Shown piece by piece: positions 7,503 through 15,800 of a DNA stretch of 16,898 nucleotides. A model generated the notes under the pieces. That model ran no database searches, was not told the DNA's origin, and worked only from the letters and a program-made list of their open reading frames with translations. This stretch comes from Candidatus Zixiibacteriota bacterium (GTDB taxonomy: Bacteria > Zixibacteria > MSB-5A5 > SM1-73): the NCBI GenBank assembly GCA_020341875.1, contig CP070839.1:1461864-1478761 (forward strand). The letters run 5' to 3'. Numbering within the stretch: position 1 is the first letter of the stretch; the number at the start of each line of letters is the position of its first letter. Both the position numbers and the translations under genes were made by a program.

Positions 7503-8642
7503 TCAATTCTTGGCAAGATTCTCTTCAATCGTCTTCGCCAGCCTGCTCAGGACCTGGCGTTTGCTCAGCAAGAAGGTGTGATCGATGCCGACGATCTCTT
7601 GCTCCGCCGCCTTGGAATTGGGGAAATCGTCTCCCTGATCGGCGAAGGCCCTCTGAAGTCTTGGATCGCTTTTGGCGCTGGAATAGGCGGGTAGGGCGGG
7701 AATGCCGGCTCGCTTCAATCTGTCTATGAGTTGTTGCCTGCGGAACTTCCTGGAGAGCTGACTTCTGTAGTAAAAGGAGTATCTCATGTGGGCCCGTCGC
7801 TGGGTCTTGGGGAACTGAGACAAGACCTCAATACCGTCAATCTCTGAGAGCTCACCGTCGAGAAGGGCACAAGCTTCTTCCCTTTTCTCGCTGTAGGACT
7901 CAAGAAGACTGATCTGGGGAAGGAGTACGGCGGCCTGCAATTCGGACATCTGATAGTTCTCGCCAATGATCCCGTACCGGTTCACCTTTCCGTCTGGCAG
8001 ATGACCTCGGTTGGTGATGGCATAACACCTCTCATACAGTTCCTCGTCTGAGGTGATAATCATGCCACCCTGTCCGCAGGTCATGAGTTTTACACCACCG
8101 AAGCTGAAGATGGCCAGGTCTCCCCAGCTTCCCACCTTCTTTCCGTTGTAGATCGCTCCATGAGCCTGAGCGCAATCTTCAACCAAGCAGACATTGTGTT
8201 CTTTGGCGACCTCCTTGAGTGCGTCTAACTCCGCCACTGAGCCGCTGATATGTACCGCCACGACCGCCCTGGTCCGTGAGCTTATCTTCTTTTGGACCTC
8301 TTCCTTGTCGATGCTGAGATTAGCGGCGGTTACATCCACGAATACCGGCGTCGCCCCCACGTTCAGCACACTTTTGGGCAGAGAATAGAAGTCGTACGCG
8401 GGAAGGATAACCTCGTCCTCCGGCTTCACGCCAAGAGCCTTCAGGGCTATGTCAATTGCCACACTCCCGTTGCAGACCGATACTCCAAACCGGCAATCAT
8501 GAGATCCCGGAAACTGCTGCTCCAGTTTCCTTACCCTGTCTCCGGTATATTTCCACCAGTCTCCGCTGGAATATATCTCTGCGAAAGCCTGCTCGATCTC
8601 CTTGGATTTCGGCGGCCAGATGCTATCGGGTCTGTCTCTCAT
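7503..8642 (-). CDS. PLP-dependent aminotransferase of the DegT/DnrJ/EryC1/StrS family
   Basis: A 379-residue fold-type I aminotransferase of full family length. Visible marks are GDWWKYTG near the N-terminus, the NGSVAIDIAL cofactor-phosphate region (about 58-67), PAYDF, PVFVDV, the VEDCAQAHGA motif with cofactor-binding Asp156, and the Schiff-base lysine Lys185 in FSFGGVKLMTCGQGG. The family makes amino sugars for cell-surface glycans and antibiotics, or aminohydroxybenzoate-type and related products. The SSGDWWKYTG and KLMTCGQGG segments recall the AHBA-synthase-like branch, but the substrate cannot be assigned. No sugar epimerase, dehydratase or glycosyltransferase lies next to it, which is unusual. 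GAGGTG eight bases before the ATG supports the start. It lies 61 bases downstream of the pdxA-like gene on the same strand, so the two are probably cotranscribed. Confidence 0.9.
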   Translation of the reverse strand: MRDRPDSIWPPKSKEIEQAFAEIYSSGDWWKYTGDRVRKLEQQFPGSHDCRFGVSVCNGSVAIDIALKALGVKPEDEVILPAYDFYSLPKSVLNVGATPVFVDVTAANLSIDKEEVQKKISSRTRAVVAVHISGSVAELDALKEVAKEHNVCLVEDCAQAHGAIYNGKKVGSWGDLAIFSFGGVKLMTCGQGGMIITSDEELYERCYAITNRGHLPDGKVNRYGIIGENYQMSELQAAVLLPQISLLESYSEKREEACALLDGELSEIDGIEVLSQFPKTQRRAHMRYSFYYRSQLSRKFRRQQLIDRLKRAGIPALPAYSSAKSDPRLQRAFADQGDDFPNSKAAEQEIVGIDHTFLLSKRQVLSRLAKTIEENLAKN

Positions 8643-8703
8643 TTCAGCTTCACCTCATCGCTTCTCAAATGAGCCTGAGATAGGGGAGAAGAGAAAGATT
8701 CTT

Positions 8704-9711
8704 TCACCGCTTTCCGGCTCTTCTCGCCATCCGCGCAGCCAGCAGAATGGCATTTGTCATTCCTTTGGGATCAGCCACGCCCTTTCCGGCTATGTCCAAG
8801 GCGGTGCCGAAATCTGGCGAGGTACGAATTATGGGCAGGCCGATGGTGACGTTAACGGCCTCCCCAAATCCTCTCATTTTCAGGGGAATTAGCCCCTGGT
8901 CATGGTACATGGCCAGGATGCAATCCAAGTCGCGTGATATCCCTGGAGAGAAGATGGTGTCGGATGGGAATGGCCCGTCAGCTCTTATTCGTTTCCTGCG
9001 TGCAGTTTTGATTGCGGGAATGATGATTCTCTTCTCCTCGCCTCCCAGGATTCCTTCCTCACCGCAGTGAGGATTCAATGCGCATACGCCGATCCTTGGT
9101 CTTTTCAGACCGAAATGCTTTTTCAGGGCGGTTTGAGTCACGGCCAACTTATCCACTATCATCTTCCTCGAGACTTTGCGGGCCACCTCAGCCAGAGGCA
9201 GATGAGTCGTAACCAGGACCACCTTGTGGTGTTTTGAAACGAACATCATGGCGTAGTTGGGAGCCGCGGTCAGGTAGGCCAAAAGCTCGGTATGCCCGGG
9301 AAAATCATATCCGGCCAGACGAAGGCCTCTCTTGGATAGGGGGGCGGTCACCACTGCGTCGATCTGCCCGGAGAGGGCCAGTTGAACGGCGCAAAAGACC
9401 GAGTCCGCCGCCATTCGACCGGACAACTTCGTGACTATTCCGGCCTTTATTCTGCCTTGGTCGAAGCCGGAGCAGTGCAGCACACTTATGCCGTCTCTCG
9501 AGGCTGTCGTATCCTCAGGCCACACGATTCTTCTCACCGTTGTCGGCCTCAGGAACTTTCTGGCAGCGGAGAATATGACGTGATAGGAGCCGAGTACGAT
9601 CGGATGGCACGATCGTGCAGTGCGCCTATCGGCTACCGCCTTGACCACCACCTCCGGCCCGATGCCGGCCGGGTCTCCCATGGTGATTCCAACAATCGGT
9701 TTTGAAGACAT
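8704..9711 (-). CDS. pdxA: 4-hydroxythreonine-4-phosphate dehydrogenase (PdxA family)
   Basis: A 335-residue NAD-dependent dehydrogenase. PdxA oxidises 4-phosphohydroxy-L-threonine in the DXP-dependent route to vitamin B6. Family motifs are present: TMGDPAGIGPE at the start, VTAPLSK, GHTE with His140, THLPL with His170, LNPHCGEEG with His215 and MYHDQGL with His270. The spacings of 30, 45 and 55 residues between these histidines are those I recall for E. coli PdxA (136/166/211/266), so metal and substrate binding look intact. A relative acting on erythronate or threonate 4-phosphate (PdxA2) is possible, but its usual DUF1537 kinase partner is not here. The ribosome site is weak: the closest purine run, GAGGA, lies about 15 bases upstream. 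The neighbouring PLP-dependent aminotransferase uses the cofactor this pathway makes, though such a pairing does not prove a joint pathway. Confidence 0.93.
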   Translation of the reverse strand: MSSKPIVGITMGDPAGIGPEVVVKAVADRRTARSCHPIVLGSYHVIFSAARKFLRPTTVRRIVWPEDTTASRDGISVLHCSGFDQGRIKAGIVTKLSGRMAADSVFCAVQLALSGQIDAVVTAPLSKRGLRLAGYDFPGHTELLAYLTAAPNYAMMFVSKHHKVVLVTTHLPLAEVARKVSRKMIVDKLAVTQTALKKHFGLKRPRIGVCALNPHCGEEGILGGEEKRIIIPAIKTARRKRIRADGPFPSDTIFSPGISRDLDCILAMYHDQGLIPLKMRGFGEAVNVTIGLPIIRTSPDFGTALDIAGKGVADPKGMTNAILLAARMARRAGKR

Positions 9712-9870
9712 GTTCAGACTTTGATCCTCGAGCGAAAGTTCTGAGGTCCAATGATTCTCGATGCAACTTAGACAAAGGACTTGCGGAAGGCAAGAGGAAT
9801 TTGAACGCTGGCGGGAACCGGTGGGCCGGGTTAAAAGGTGATCTGAGGGTTCGGTTTTTCGCTTGCTGCC

Positions 9871-11853
9871 TTACTCTCCTTTATCACTGCCGGAAGGAGT
9901 GATAACTGCGCCCCTTTCAACCGACCCCTTCTCCGGAGCCACGGCTTTCTGGCTGACCACCTGGGTTATTGCCTTCATTAGCTCGTCTCTTTTTGTCGGC
10001 TTTGAGAGCACCATGTCGACTGTCCGCCGTTCAGCCTCGCTTCCCAGAACGCTATCGACCCATCCGGTCAGCATGATGACCGGTAGCTTCGGGTTTGTCT
10101 TCTTGGCCGCCGAAGCAACGTCCCACCCGGTCAGGCCGCGCATGCCCAGGTCGGTTATAACCACGTCGAAAGCATGTTTCTCCAGAAGTGAAATAGCCTT
10201 GCTGCCGTCGTCCGCGACTCTCACCTGGTGTCCTTCGTCTGAGAGGAGTTCGTTTAGAACGCTTCCCACCTCCTGTTCGTCGTCGACTACAAGGATGCTC
10301 AATCCCGCCGGAGAGTCCGGAGCCGCGGCCCGGTTAACGTCTCTTCCTGACGTTCTGGAGACAGGCAGTTTGATGGTAAAGGTCGTCCCTTCTCCGGCCT
10401 GGCTTTCGACTCCGATCTCGCCGTCGTGGTTGAGGATTATGCGACGGGCGACGCTCAGGCCCAAACCGGTTCCCCGATCTGGTTTGGTGGTGAAGAAGGG
10501 TTCGAACACCTTGGTCTTTACCTCTTCGGTTATTCCCGCTCCGTTGTCCGTAACCGAGATCAGGACGAACGCTCCCTCTTTTGTCGCCTGCAATATGATT
10601 TCCCCGCCACCGGGAAGAGCATCGATGGAGTTCAGGATCAGGTTCACCAAGACCTGACGAAGCTCTGAGGGACACCCGTGTACGGGAGGCACCGGGGCCA
10701 CCAGCTTGGTCACCTCCACGTTGATGCCCCGCAGCTTGGCCCACTCGTTCCATCTCGGCCTGGTCATCTCGACCACCTCATCCACCAGCCCGGCGACCTC
10801 CACGTTGGCAAAACCCTCATTCGAGGAAGGGCGGCCGAATTGTCGCAGACGATGTACTATCTCGCTGGCGTCGGTGGCGGCTTTCTCCATGGCCTCGACG
10901 TGCCGGTGCTGACCGTCATCCTTCATGCGGCCGGACAAAAGCTGCGCCCTTCCAATCACGACCGAGAGGAGATTATTAAGGTCGTGGGCCACCCCGCTGG
11001 TGATTTCACCCACGGCTCCCAACCTCTGAGAATCGATAAGCTGGGTTACCTTATCCTTCAATTCCTCGTAAAGAGAGGCTTTCTCTATGGCCACGGCTGC
11101 ATTCTCGGCGAAGATGCAGAGTAATTGCAGGTCCGTTTCTGTGAATCTCCTTTTCTGGCGAAGGAGATTCACGTTGAGGACTCCCTTAACCACCTCGTTG
11201 ACCTTTAGGGGCACGCAGAGACTACACCTTATGTTTCTGTCCTTCTGCACAAAACCAGCGAAGTCATAATCGCTGAGGTTATCCTCCAGCAGAAGAGGCT
11301 TGTTATGCTTCACCACCCATCCAGCCACACTCTTTCCCTCATCGACTTCCTTACCTCTGACCACATCCGAATCCGTTCCAAAGGCTGCGATGCACCGCAG
11401 CTTCCTGTCTCGTGGACTGTGAAACATAAGCGAGGACTGATCGGCGCCAAGACAACTCATCACGTTTTCACAGATGGTGTCAAGAATGGAAGGGAGCTCA
11501 ACTTTGCTGTTGACCAGACTGCTGACCCTGAATAGGGCCTTCCATTCCTGGAGCTGCACCTCCAGAGCCTTAGACAGTGCTTGCTCCTCCACCAGCCTGA
11601 TGCGCAAGCTCTTGATCGACTTTTCCTTGATCACCACGTAGGAGAGAGACAAAAGGCAAAGCCCCAGGAATCCGACCAGCAGAATGGTGAGGGTATAATC
11701 GCCCAGGTCCCTTCGGTAAAGCTCGTAGACGTCAGAATAGAAAACCAATGCCACTACGAACCATAGCAGCACCAGGAAGATTCCGATCATGAAGGTCCAG
11801 AGGTGCCAGTCCCTTCTCTCCAAGTCCTTTAACTTGGATTTCTCCAGGTTCAC
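9871..11853 (-). CDS. Membrane GAF-domain hybrid histidine kinase (NtrB-like H-box) with C-terminal receiver
   Basis: A 660-residue hybrid kinase starting at GTG 11853, with AGAGGGGGAAG just upstream. Two membrane helices (about 19-40 and 54-76) are followed by a coiled coil (about 80-105) and a GAF domain (about 115-258). HisKA has the NtrB-type box GVAHDLNNLLS (His290). HATPase_c has NLILNSIDAL, DNGAGI and GTGLGLSVA. A receiver (about 517-635) has LVVDDE, acceptor Asp568 (VVITDLGM), Thr596 and Lys618 (LSKPT). All catalytic residues are present. The HDLNN box is typical of kinases that control sigma-54-type or multi-input regulators, but no transcription-factor partner is in the window, so phosphate may stay within the receiver or go to an unlinked HPt. 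It is preceded by a sigma-28-like promoter and followed, after 159 bases, by pdxA. Confidence 0.95.
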   Translation of the reverse strand: MNLEKSKLKDLERRDWHLWTFMIGIFLVLLWFVVALVFYSDVYELYRRDLGDYTLTILLVGFLGLCLLSLSYVVIKEKSIKSLRIRLVEEQALSKALEVQLQEWKALFRVSSLVNSKVELPSILDTICENVMSCLGADQSSLMFHSPRDRKLRCIAAFGTDSDVVRGKEVDEGKSVAGWVVKHNKPLLLEDNLSDYDFAGFVQKDRNIRCSLCVPLKVNEVVKGVLNVNLLRQKRRFTETDLQLLCIFAENAAVAIEKASLYEELKDKVTQLIDSQRLGAVGEITSGVAHDLNNLLSVVIGRAQLLSGRMKDDGQHRHVEAMEKAATDASEIVHRLRQFGRPSSNEGFANVEVAGLVDEVVEMTRPRWNEWAKLRGINVEVTKLVAPVPPVHGCPSELRQVLVNLILNSIDALPGGGEIILQATKEGAFVLISVTDNGAGITEEVKTKVFEPFFTTKPDRGTGLGLSVARRIILNHDGEIGVESQAGEGTTFTIKLPVSRTSGRDVNRAAAPDSPAGLSILVVDDEQEVGSVLNELLSDEGHQVRVADDGSKAISLLEKHAFDVVITDLGMRGLTGWDVASAAKKTNPKLPVIMLTGWVDSVLGSEAERRTVDMVLSKPTKRDELMKAITQVVSQKAVAPEKGSVERGAVITPSGSDKGE

Positions 11854-11896
11854 ACTCTTCCCCCTCTACTGGCCGACTGCAATAGCCCCCTGCATA

Positions 11897-11923
11897 AATT
11901 CGGCGGGAATTTCGAACTGTTTA
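11897..11923 (-). promoter_or_regulatory. Sigma-28 (FliA/SigD)-type promoter for the GAF hybrid kinase
   Basis: Minus strand reads TAAACAGT (11923-11916), 11 bases, then GCCGAATT (11904-11897), close to TAAAGTTT-N11-GCCGATAA with an exact spacer. Predicted transcription start is near 11890, about 37 bases before the GTG. Spacer and flanks are unlike the two promoters at 4007 and 7038, so this match looks independent rather than a copy. Confidence 0.5.
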
Positions 11924-12088
11924 GAGATATTTAGGTACAGAAGTGTGAGGAAAAGAAGTCTGAGGGTCTGGGGGATCTTAGACCGTGAATTGAAGCAGTA
12001 TGAAAAAGAGTGGCTGCTTCCCGACGGTGCTTTTTTGGTTACCCAATGTCGGCTGAGGTCCGGTCTCATCCTCTGCTGCGACATGAAA

Positions 12089-12119
12089 GAAAAACGGGGT
12101 GAGAATCGCTCTCACCCCG
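12089..12119 (-). terminator. Rho-independent terminator after the lipoprotein gene
   Basis: A perfect 10-base-pair stem (12095-12104 with 12110-12119, core GGGGTGAGA/TCTCACCCC) and a five-base loop, followed on the minus strand by TTTTT and a further CTTT. It lies about 40 bases after the stop codon at 12160, so it ends the secreted-protein/lipoprotein transcript and separates it from the GAF kinase. Confidence 0.9.
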
Positions 12120-12159
12120 GATCAAAAGGGAGAATGTGATCGTAGAATGTTCTCTCGAA

Positions 12160-12756
12160 TCAGCCGCTGTACAGGCTCTCCAGCTTGTCTGCCAGCTGCT
12201 TTCGGCCTTCAGGAGTGGTGGTATCCACCCAATAACCGGGGTCCAGGTAATCTCGGATCACCTGGAGGCTCTGCTCAAAATCGGCCGTCTCGTAGTAACT
12301 ATGAGCTAGAACCAAGGCCACGTCCTGATAATTTATCTCCGGCGCGCGGGAGAAGCTCCAGGTCGGATCCGCATCGAGCACCTCCTCAGCCGCTACGATG
12401 GCATCCTCAAACTTGTCCTGTGCATGGCAGGCCAACGCCAGACCTGCCTTGGCATCGTTCGAGCCGGTTTTCTCGGCAAGGTAGGTCACAAAAGCGTCTT
12501 CTGCCATTCCAGCATGATTCAGTCTCAACTCGGCCCAGCCTAACCCAAAGTAGGCCTCGTAAAACTGAGGGTCGAGACCGAGTGCGGCATTGAAATCCCC
12601 GCTGGCGCTCGCATCGTCACCTGCCGCGAACTTCGCCCATCCCTGCTCTGTCAACTCCCCGGCGGTTGGGGGTGTCACCTTATCCTCTCCGCAGCCGTAG
12701 ACTAGAATAAGGGAGAAAAGAAAAACGCCGATCAAGAGAAAGCACCTCTTATTCAT
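12160..12756 (-). CDS. TPR-repeat outer-surface lipoprotein
   Basis: A 198-residue predicted lipoprotein. The N-terminus MNKRCFLLIG starts a hydrophobic signal ending in LVYGC, so Cys22 is the probable lipidated residue after signal peptidase II. The mature part holds about three to four TPR-like helix pairs (AGELTEQGWAKFAAGD, DPQFYEAYFGLGWAELRL, NDAKAGLALACHAQDKFEDA, YQDVALVLAHSYYETADFEQ), a protein-binding scaffold. The start is the ATG at 12756, with AAAGGAG five bases upstream. An in-frame ATG at 12774 is rejected because its first codons encode the ribosome site itself. It begins 58 bases after the stop of the large secreted protein and shares its promoter and terminator. It may help secrete or anchor that protein at the cell surface; this is inferred from the pairing. 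Tyr at -2 of the lipobox is somewhat unusual. Confidence 0.9.
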   Translation of the reverse strand: MNKRCFLLIGVFLFSLILVYGCGEDKVTPPTAGELTEQGWAKFAAGDDASASGDFNAALGLDPQFYEAYFGLGWAELRLNHAGMAEDAFVTYLAEKTGSNDAKAGLALACHAQDKFEDAIVAAEEVLDADPTWSFSRAPEINYQDVALVLAHSYYETADFEQSLQVIRDYLDPGYWVDTTTPEGRKQLADKLESLYSG

Positions 12757-12814
12757 AACATCTCCTTTTTTCATCCAGTACGTTCTTTTCCCGAACCGGT
12801 TGTATAGATTCTCA

Positions 12815-15800
12815 TTACTTCAAAAGGACCATCTTCATGGTCATCTGGTAGTCTTCTGCTTTGATCTTGTAGAAGTAGATGCCCGACGCCACCTCTCGAC
12901 CGGCGTCGTCTCTGCCATCCCAGGTTACCGACCTGTGTCCGGCTTCCTGCATCCCATCGACCAAGGCTCTCACCTTCTGGCCGAGGACATTGTATACAGA
13001 CAGGGTCACGTTTCCGGAGAGGGGCAGGTCATATTTTATCTGGGTCTCCGGGTTGAACGGATTGGGATAGTTATGGAAAAGCCGGTAGGTGTTGGGTATG
13101 TTGGTGAAGGGCTTCGCATTTGGATCATAAATCAACCGGAAGACACCCAGAGTCTTGGCCTCGGCGGAGATCCTGTCGCCGTCTGGATAGCTTTCAAGCC
13201 TGGTCCACCCTGCATCCTCGTATCTGTAAATCGAGAACAGAGTCTTATCCTTGCCCTCTAAGTCGTAATGGGCCAGTGAAAAGCTTACTGTCAGATCCTT
13301 ATCAAACGAAATCGACGGACCCAACTGGTAAGGGTCTCCGAACGCTTCCGTCTCCGGGTCGCCATCAAAGTTGTATCGTGAGTCTTTGGATACGGAGATG
13401 CAGGTAGCGTAGACCTCCTCCTTCACCGAACCATCGGCAAAGAGCACTCCCAGCTTTCCGTCGGCGCTGACAAGCTTGCCTGTCTTGCCGGCTCCGATGA
13501 GCTGCACGCTCATGGTGCTGACCACGACGGTGTCCCTCTCCAGAAGGGAACTGGCGAACAGCGACACGTCGGCACTCCCGCTTGCAGTGAAGACGAAGCT
13601 CCCCCGGTAGGTCTTGGACGCAACCGGGCTGAAATAGATCGGGCTGGGTGCGTTCCCGCCTATGGTTACGTAGCCGACCGGATAACTCTTCAAGGGGACG
13701 TCCGTGTTGATGATAAAGTGCGCTGCCGCAGTCGCCACCGGATTCTGGAATAGGGAGAGTGCCACCGTGTTCAGGCGGTCTGCCGAGACACATTCCGGGA
13801 AGAACACCAGCTTACCGATATCCGGAAGGCAGGGTGAGTCGCATTCGTATCTGAAATCGCCGAAATCCGGATCATAAAAGCGGGGGAAGGTGTCGATGTT
13901 GGCCGAGATGTCTCCTGAAGCCTGGTACAGCGTCCCGCCGCGATTATCCCAGAAGTCGTTTTCTTGAATGGACATATTCTTCCTAAAACCCCTGGTGGCG
14001 GAGGGAGCAGTCAGCGCTCCAAGATTGGCAATGGCGCCACCGGTGGAATTGCCCGAGATGTTGCCGAAGAAAACGTTTCTCTTAATCTGAGGGCTGGAGA
14101 GATTTCGAGCACAGATGGCTCCGCCAGAGAGCTCGCTCTGGTTCTTATAAAACACGTTGCTAAAGATATCGGGTGAGCTGCCGTTGCAATCGATTGCTCC
14201 GCCCTTCGTGCCGGCGGAATTGCCGTAGATCAAGTTCCCCTGAATAAGCGGATAGGCGTAGGTGGAATCCACCACCACGTCAAGGAAAGCCACGTTAGCC
14301 AGGGTATCCCTTCCGGACTTCGTGCTGTCCTCCGGTTGGAAGACCGACATGGTGTCGTTCACCAACAACCGGAAGGTAAAGGTCCCGGTCCCGTAGGGGA
14401 CAAACTTGGCGACGGGCTGGCTGGCGTCCAGTATCACTGGCATTTGAGCCCCGGCCGGATAAGACTTAACGCTCCAGCTGAACTCCAGCGGTCCTCCGTG
14501 AGCGGAGTCGGGATGCTGGAAGATGGTTGAATCCATATCGTAGGAACCTGAGCCGTCCAGGTACACGGTATCGCCCTCAAAGGCGTGGTCAATATTGATC
14601 ACGGTTGCCTGCGGGGCCTGGTTGGCCACCACCACCACCTCGTCGTCCTTCTCGGAAATACCGAAGCCATCGTCCACTGTCAAGGCAAGCCTATAGATCC
14701 CCGAGACCGGTACGGTGAAGTTGACCGTATCCTCCGTAGGCGAAGGCCTAATCACAGGTTCGGTCACGGGTGGGAGCTCAATCCACCTCCAGGTGAACTG
14801 CATGGAATCTCTTTGGTCAGGGTTCATGTCGAGCGCCCTGCCATAAAGATATGCTATCTTCTCCGGCCGCACAACGGTATCCCGGCCTGCGTCCGCCACC
14901 GGAGCCAACTGTACTGAGATGAACAGCGAATCGTACCCGTCGCTCTGGAGCCCAAAATTGTCTTCCACCGTCAGGTAGAGCTTATAGAGGCCTCCAAACT
15001 GCAATCTGACCTTATCGTTGTCGCAGAGATAGCGCTTGACATTGATCGCGCCACAGGGCAGCGTTTGGAGTCCGGTTGCTGATATCACCGTATGTTCGAT
15101 GCATTCCCAATCGAAATACTTGACCTTGTCACCAGTGGCTGAGTCAGGATCGTAAGAGTCGCAGGCATACAGTCTGACGTTGTAGAAGTTCCCCGGTCCT
15201 GTCGTGCCAGGTTGAAATCCCACAATGGTGTCACCGTAGATAGGATCATTCTCACACACCGGCACCGGTGGGTTGTTCTGCGCAGAAGCGACCTCGGTGC
15301 CGTCTCTCGGATTGAGGGAGTTTTCTATCTTCGTCTCATCCGCGTTCCGGCGCGACCCCACGGCGGCTTTCTGGCTGGTTCCCCCTTCATCCTTGCCCTG
15401 CTTTAGGCTGGGTGAGGCCTCCACCTCTATAGAAAAGCGGCACTGGATGGCCCCGCCTGCGCCCTCAACGGCCACATTGTTGGCGATAACGTTGTGGAAA
15501 ATATTGGGGGCCGCCGAGTTTATGTAAATCGCACCTCCGTCATGCTGAACCTGGTTCCCGGTGATCACGTTATAAGCGATGGTGGGGGTAGATCCCGCAT
15601 CACAGAAGATCCCACCTCCCACGGTCCTGGTCTCCAGCCCCACGGTGATCTTGCTCCCGGCTCCACCCCGGATGGTGAAGCCCCTGACAGTACAACTCGA
15701 GTCCACTCCGGGGGAGAAGTAGATCACGCTTCCGAAATCGGATCCGCGGGTCGAATTGCTGCCGTCAATTATGGTCGCGTTGATGGTGGCCGTATCCCCA

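Larger units (their letters stand above)
11854..12159. other. 306-base intergenic region between the lipoprotein gene and the GAF kinase
   Basis: On the minus strand it contains the intrinsic terminator of the lipoprotein unit (12089-12119), then the sigma-28-like promoter of the GAF kinase (11897-11923) and a short leader. A 72-codon frame (12084-11866) spans it. That frame starts in the terminator's T-tract, has no ribosome site and covers the promoter, so it is not treated as a gene. Nothing else is evident. Confidence 0.6.

Noticed and set aside
9881..9905. Inverted repeat TTATCACT/AGTGATAA at the end of the GAF kinase gene, as a terminator
   Set aside because: It lies inside the last codons (VITPSGSDKGE) and is followed by AGGAGAGTAA rather than a T-run.
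9863..10657. 264-codon plus-strand frame
   Set aside because: Antisense of the receiver and ATPase regions of the GAF kinase; no motifs or ribosome site.
11866..12084. Minus-strand 72-codon frame between terminator and GAF kinase
   Set aside because: It starts in the terminator's T-tract, has no ribosome site, resembles no family, and covers the sigma-28-like promoter.
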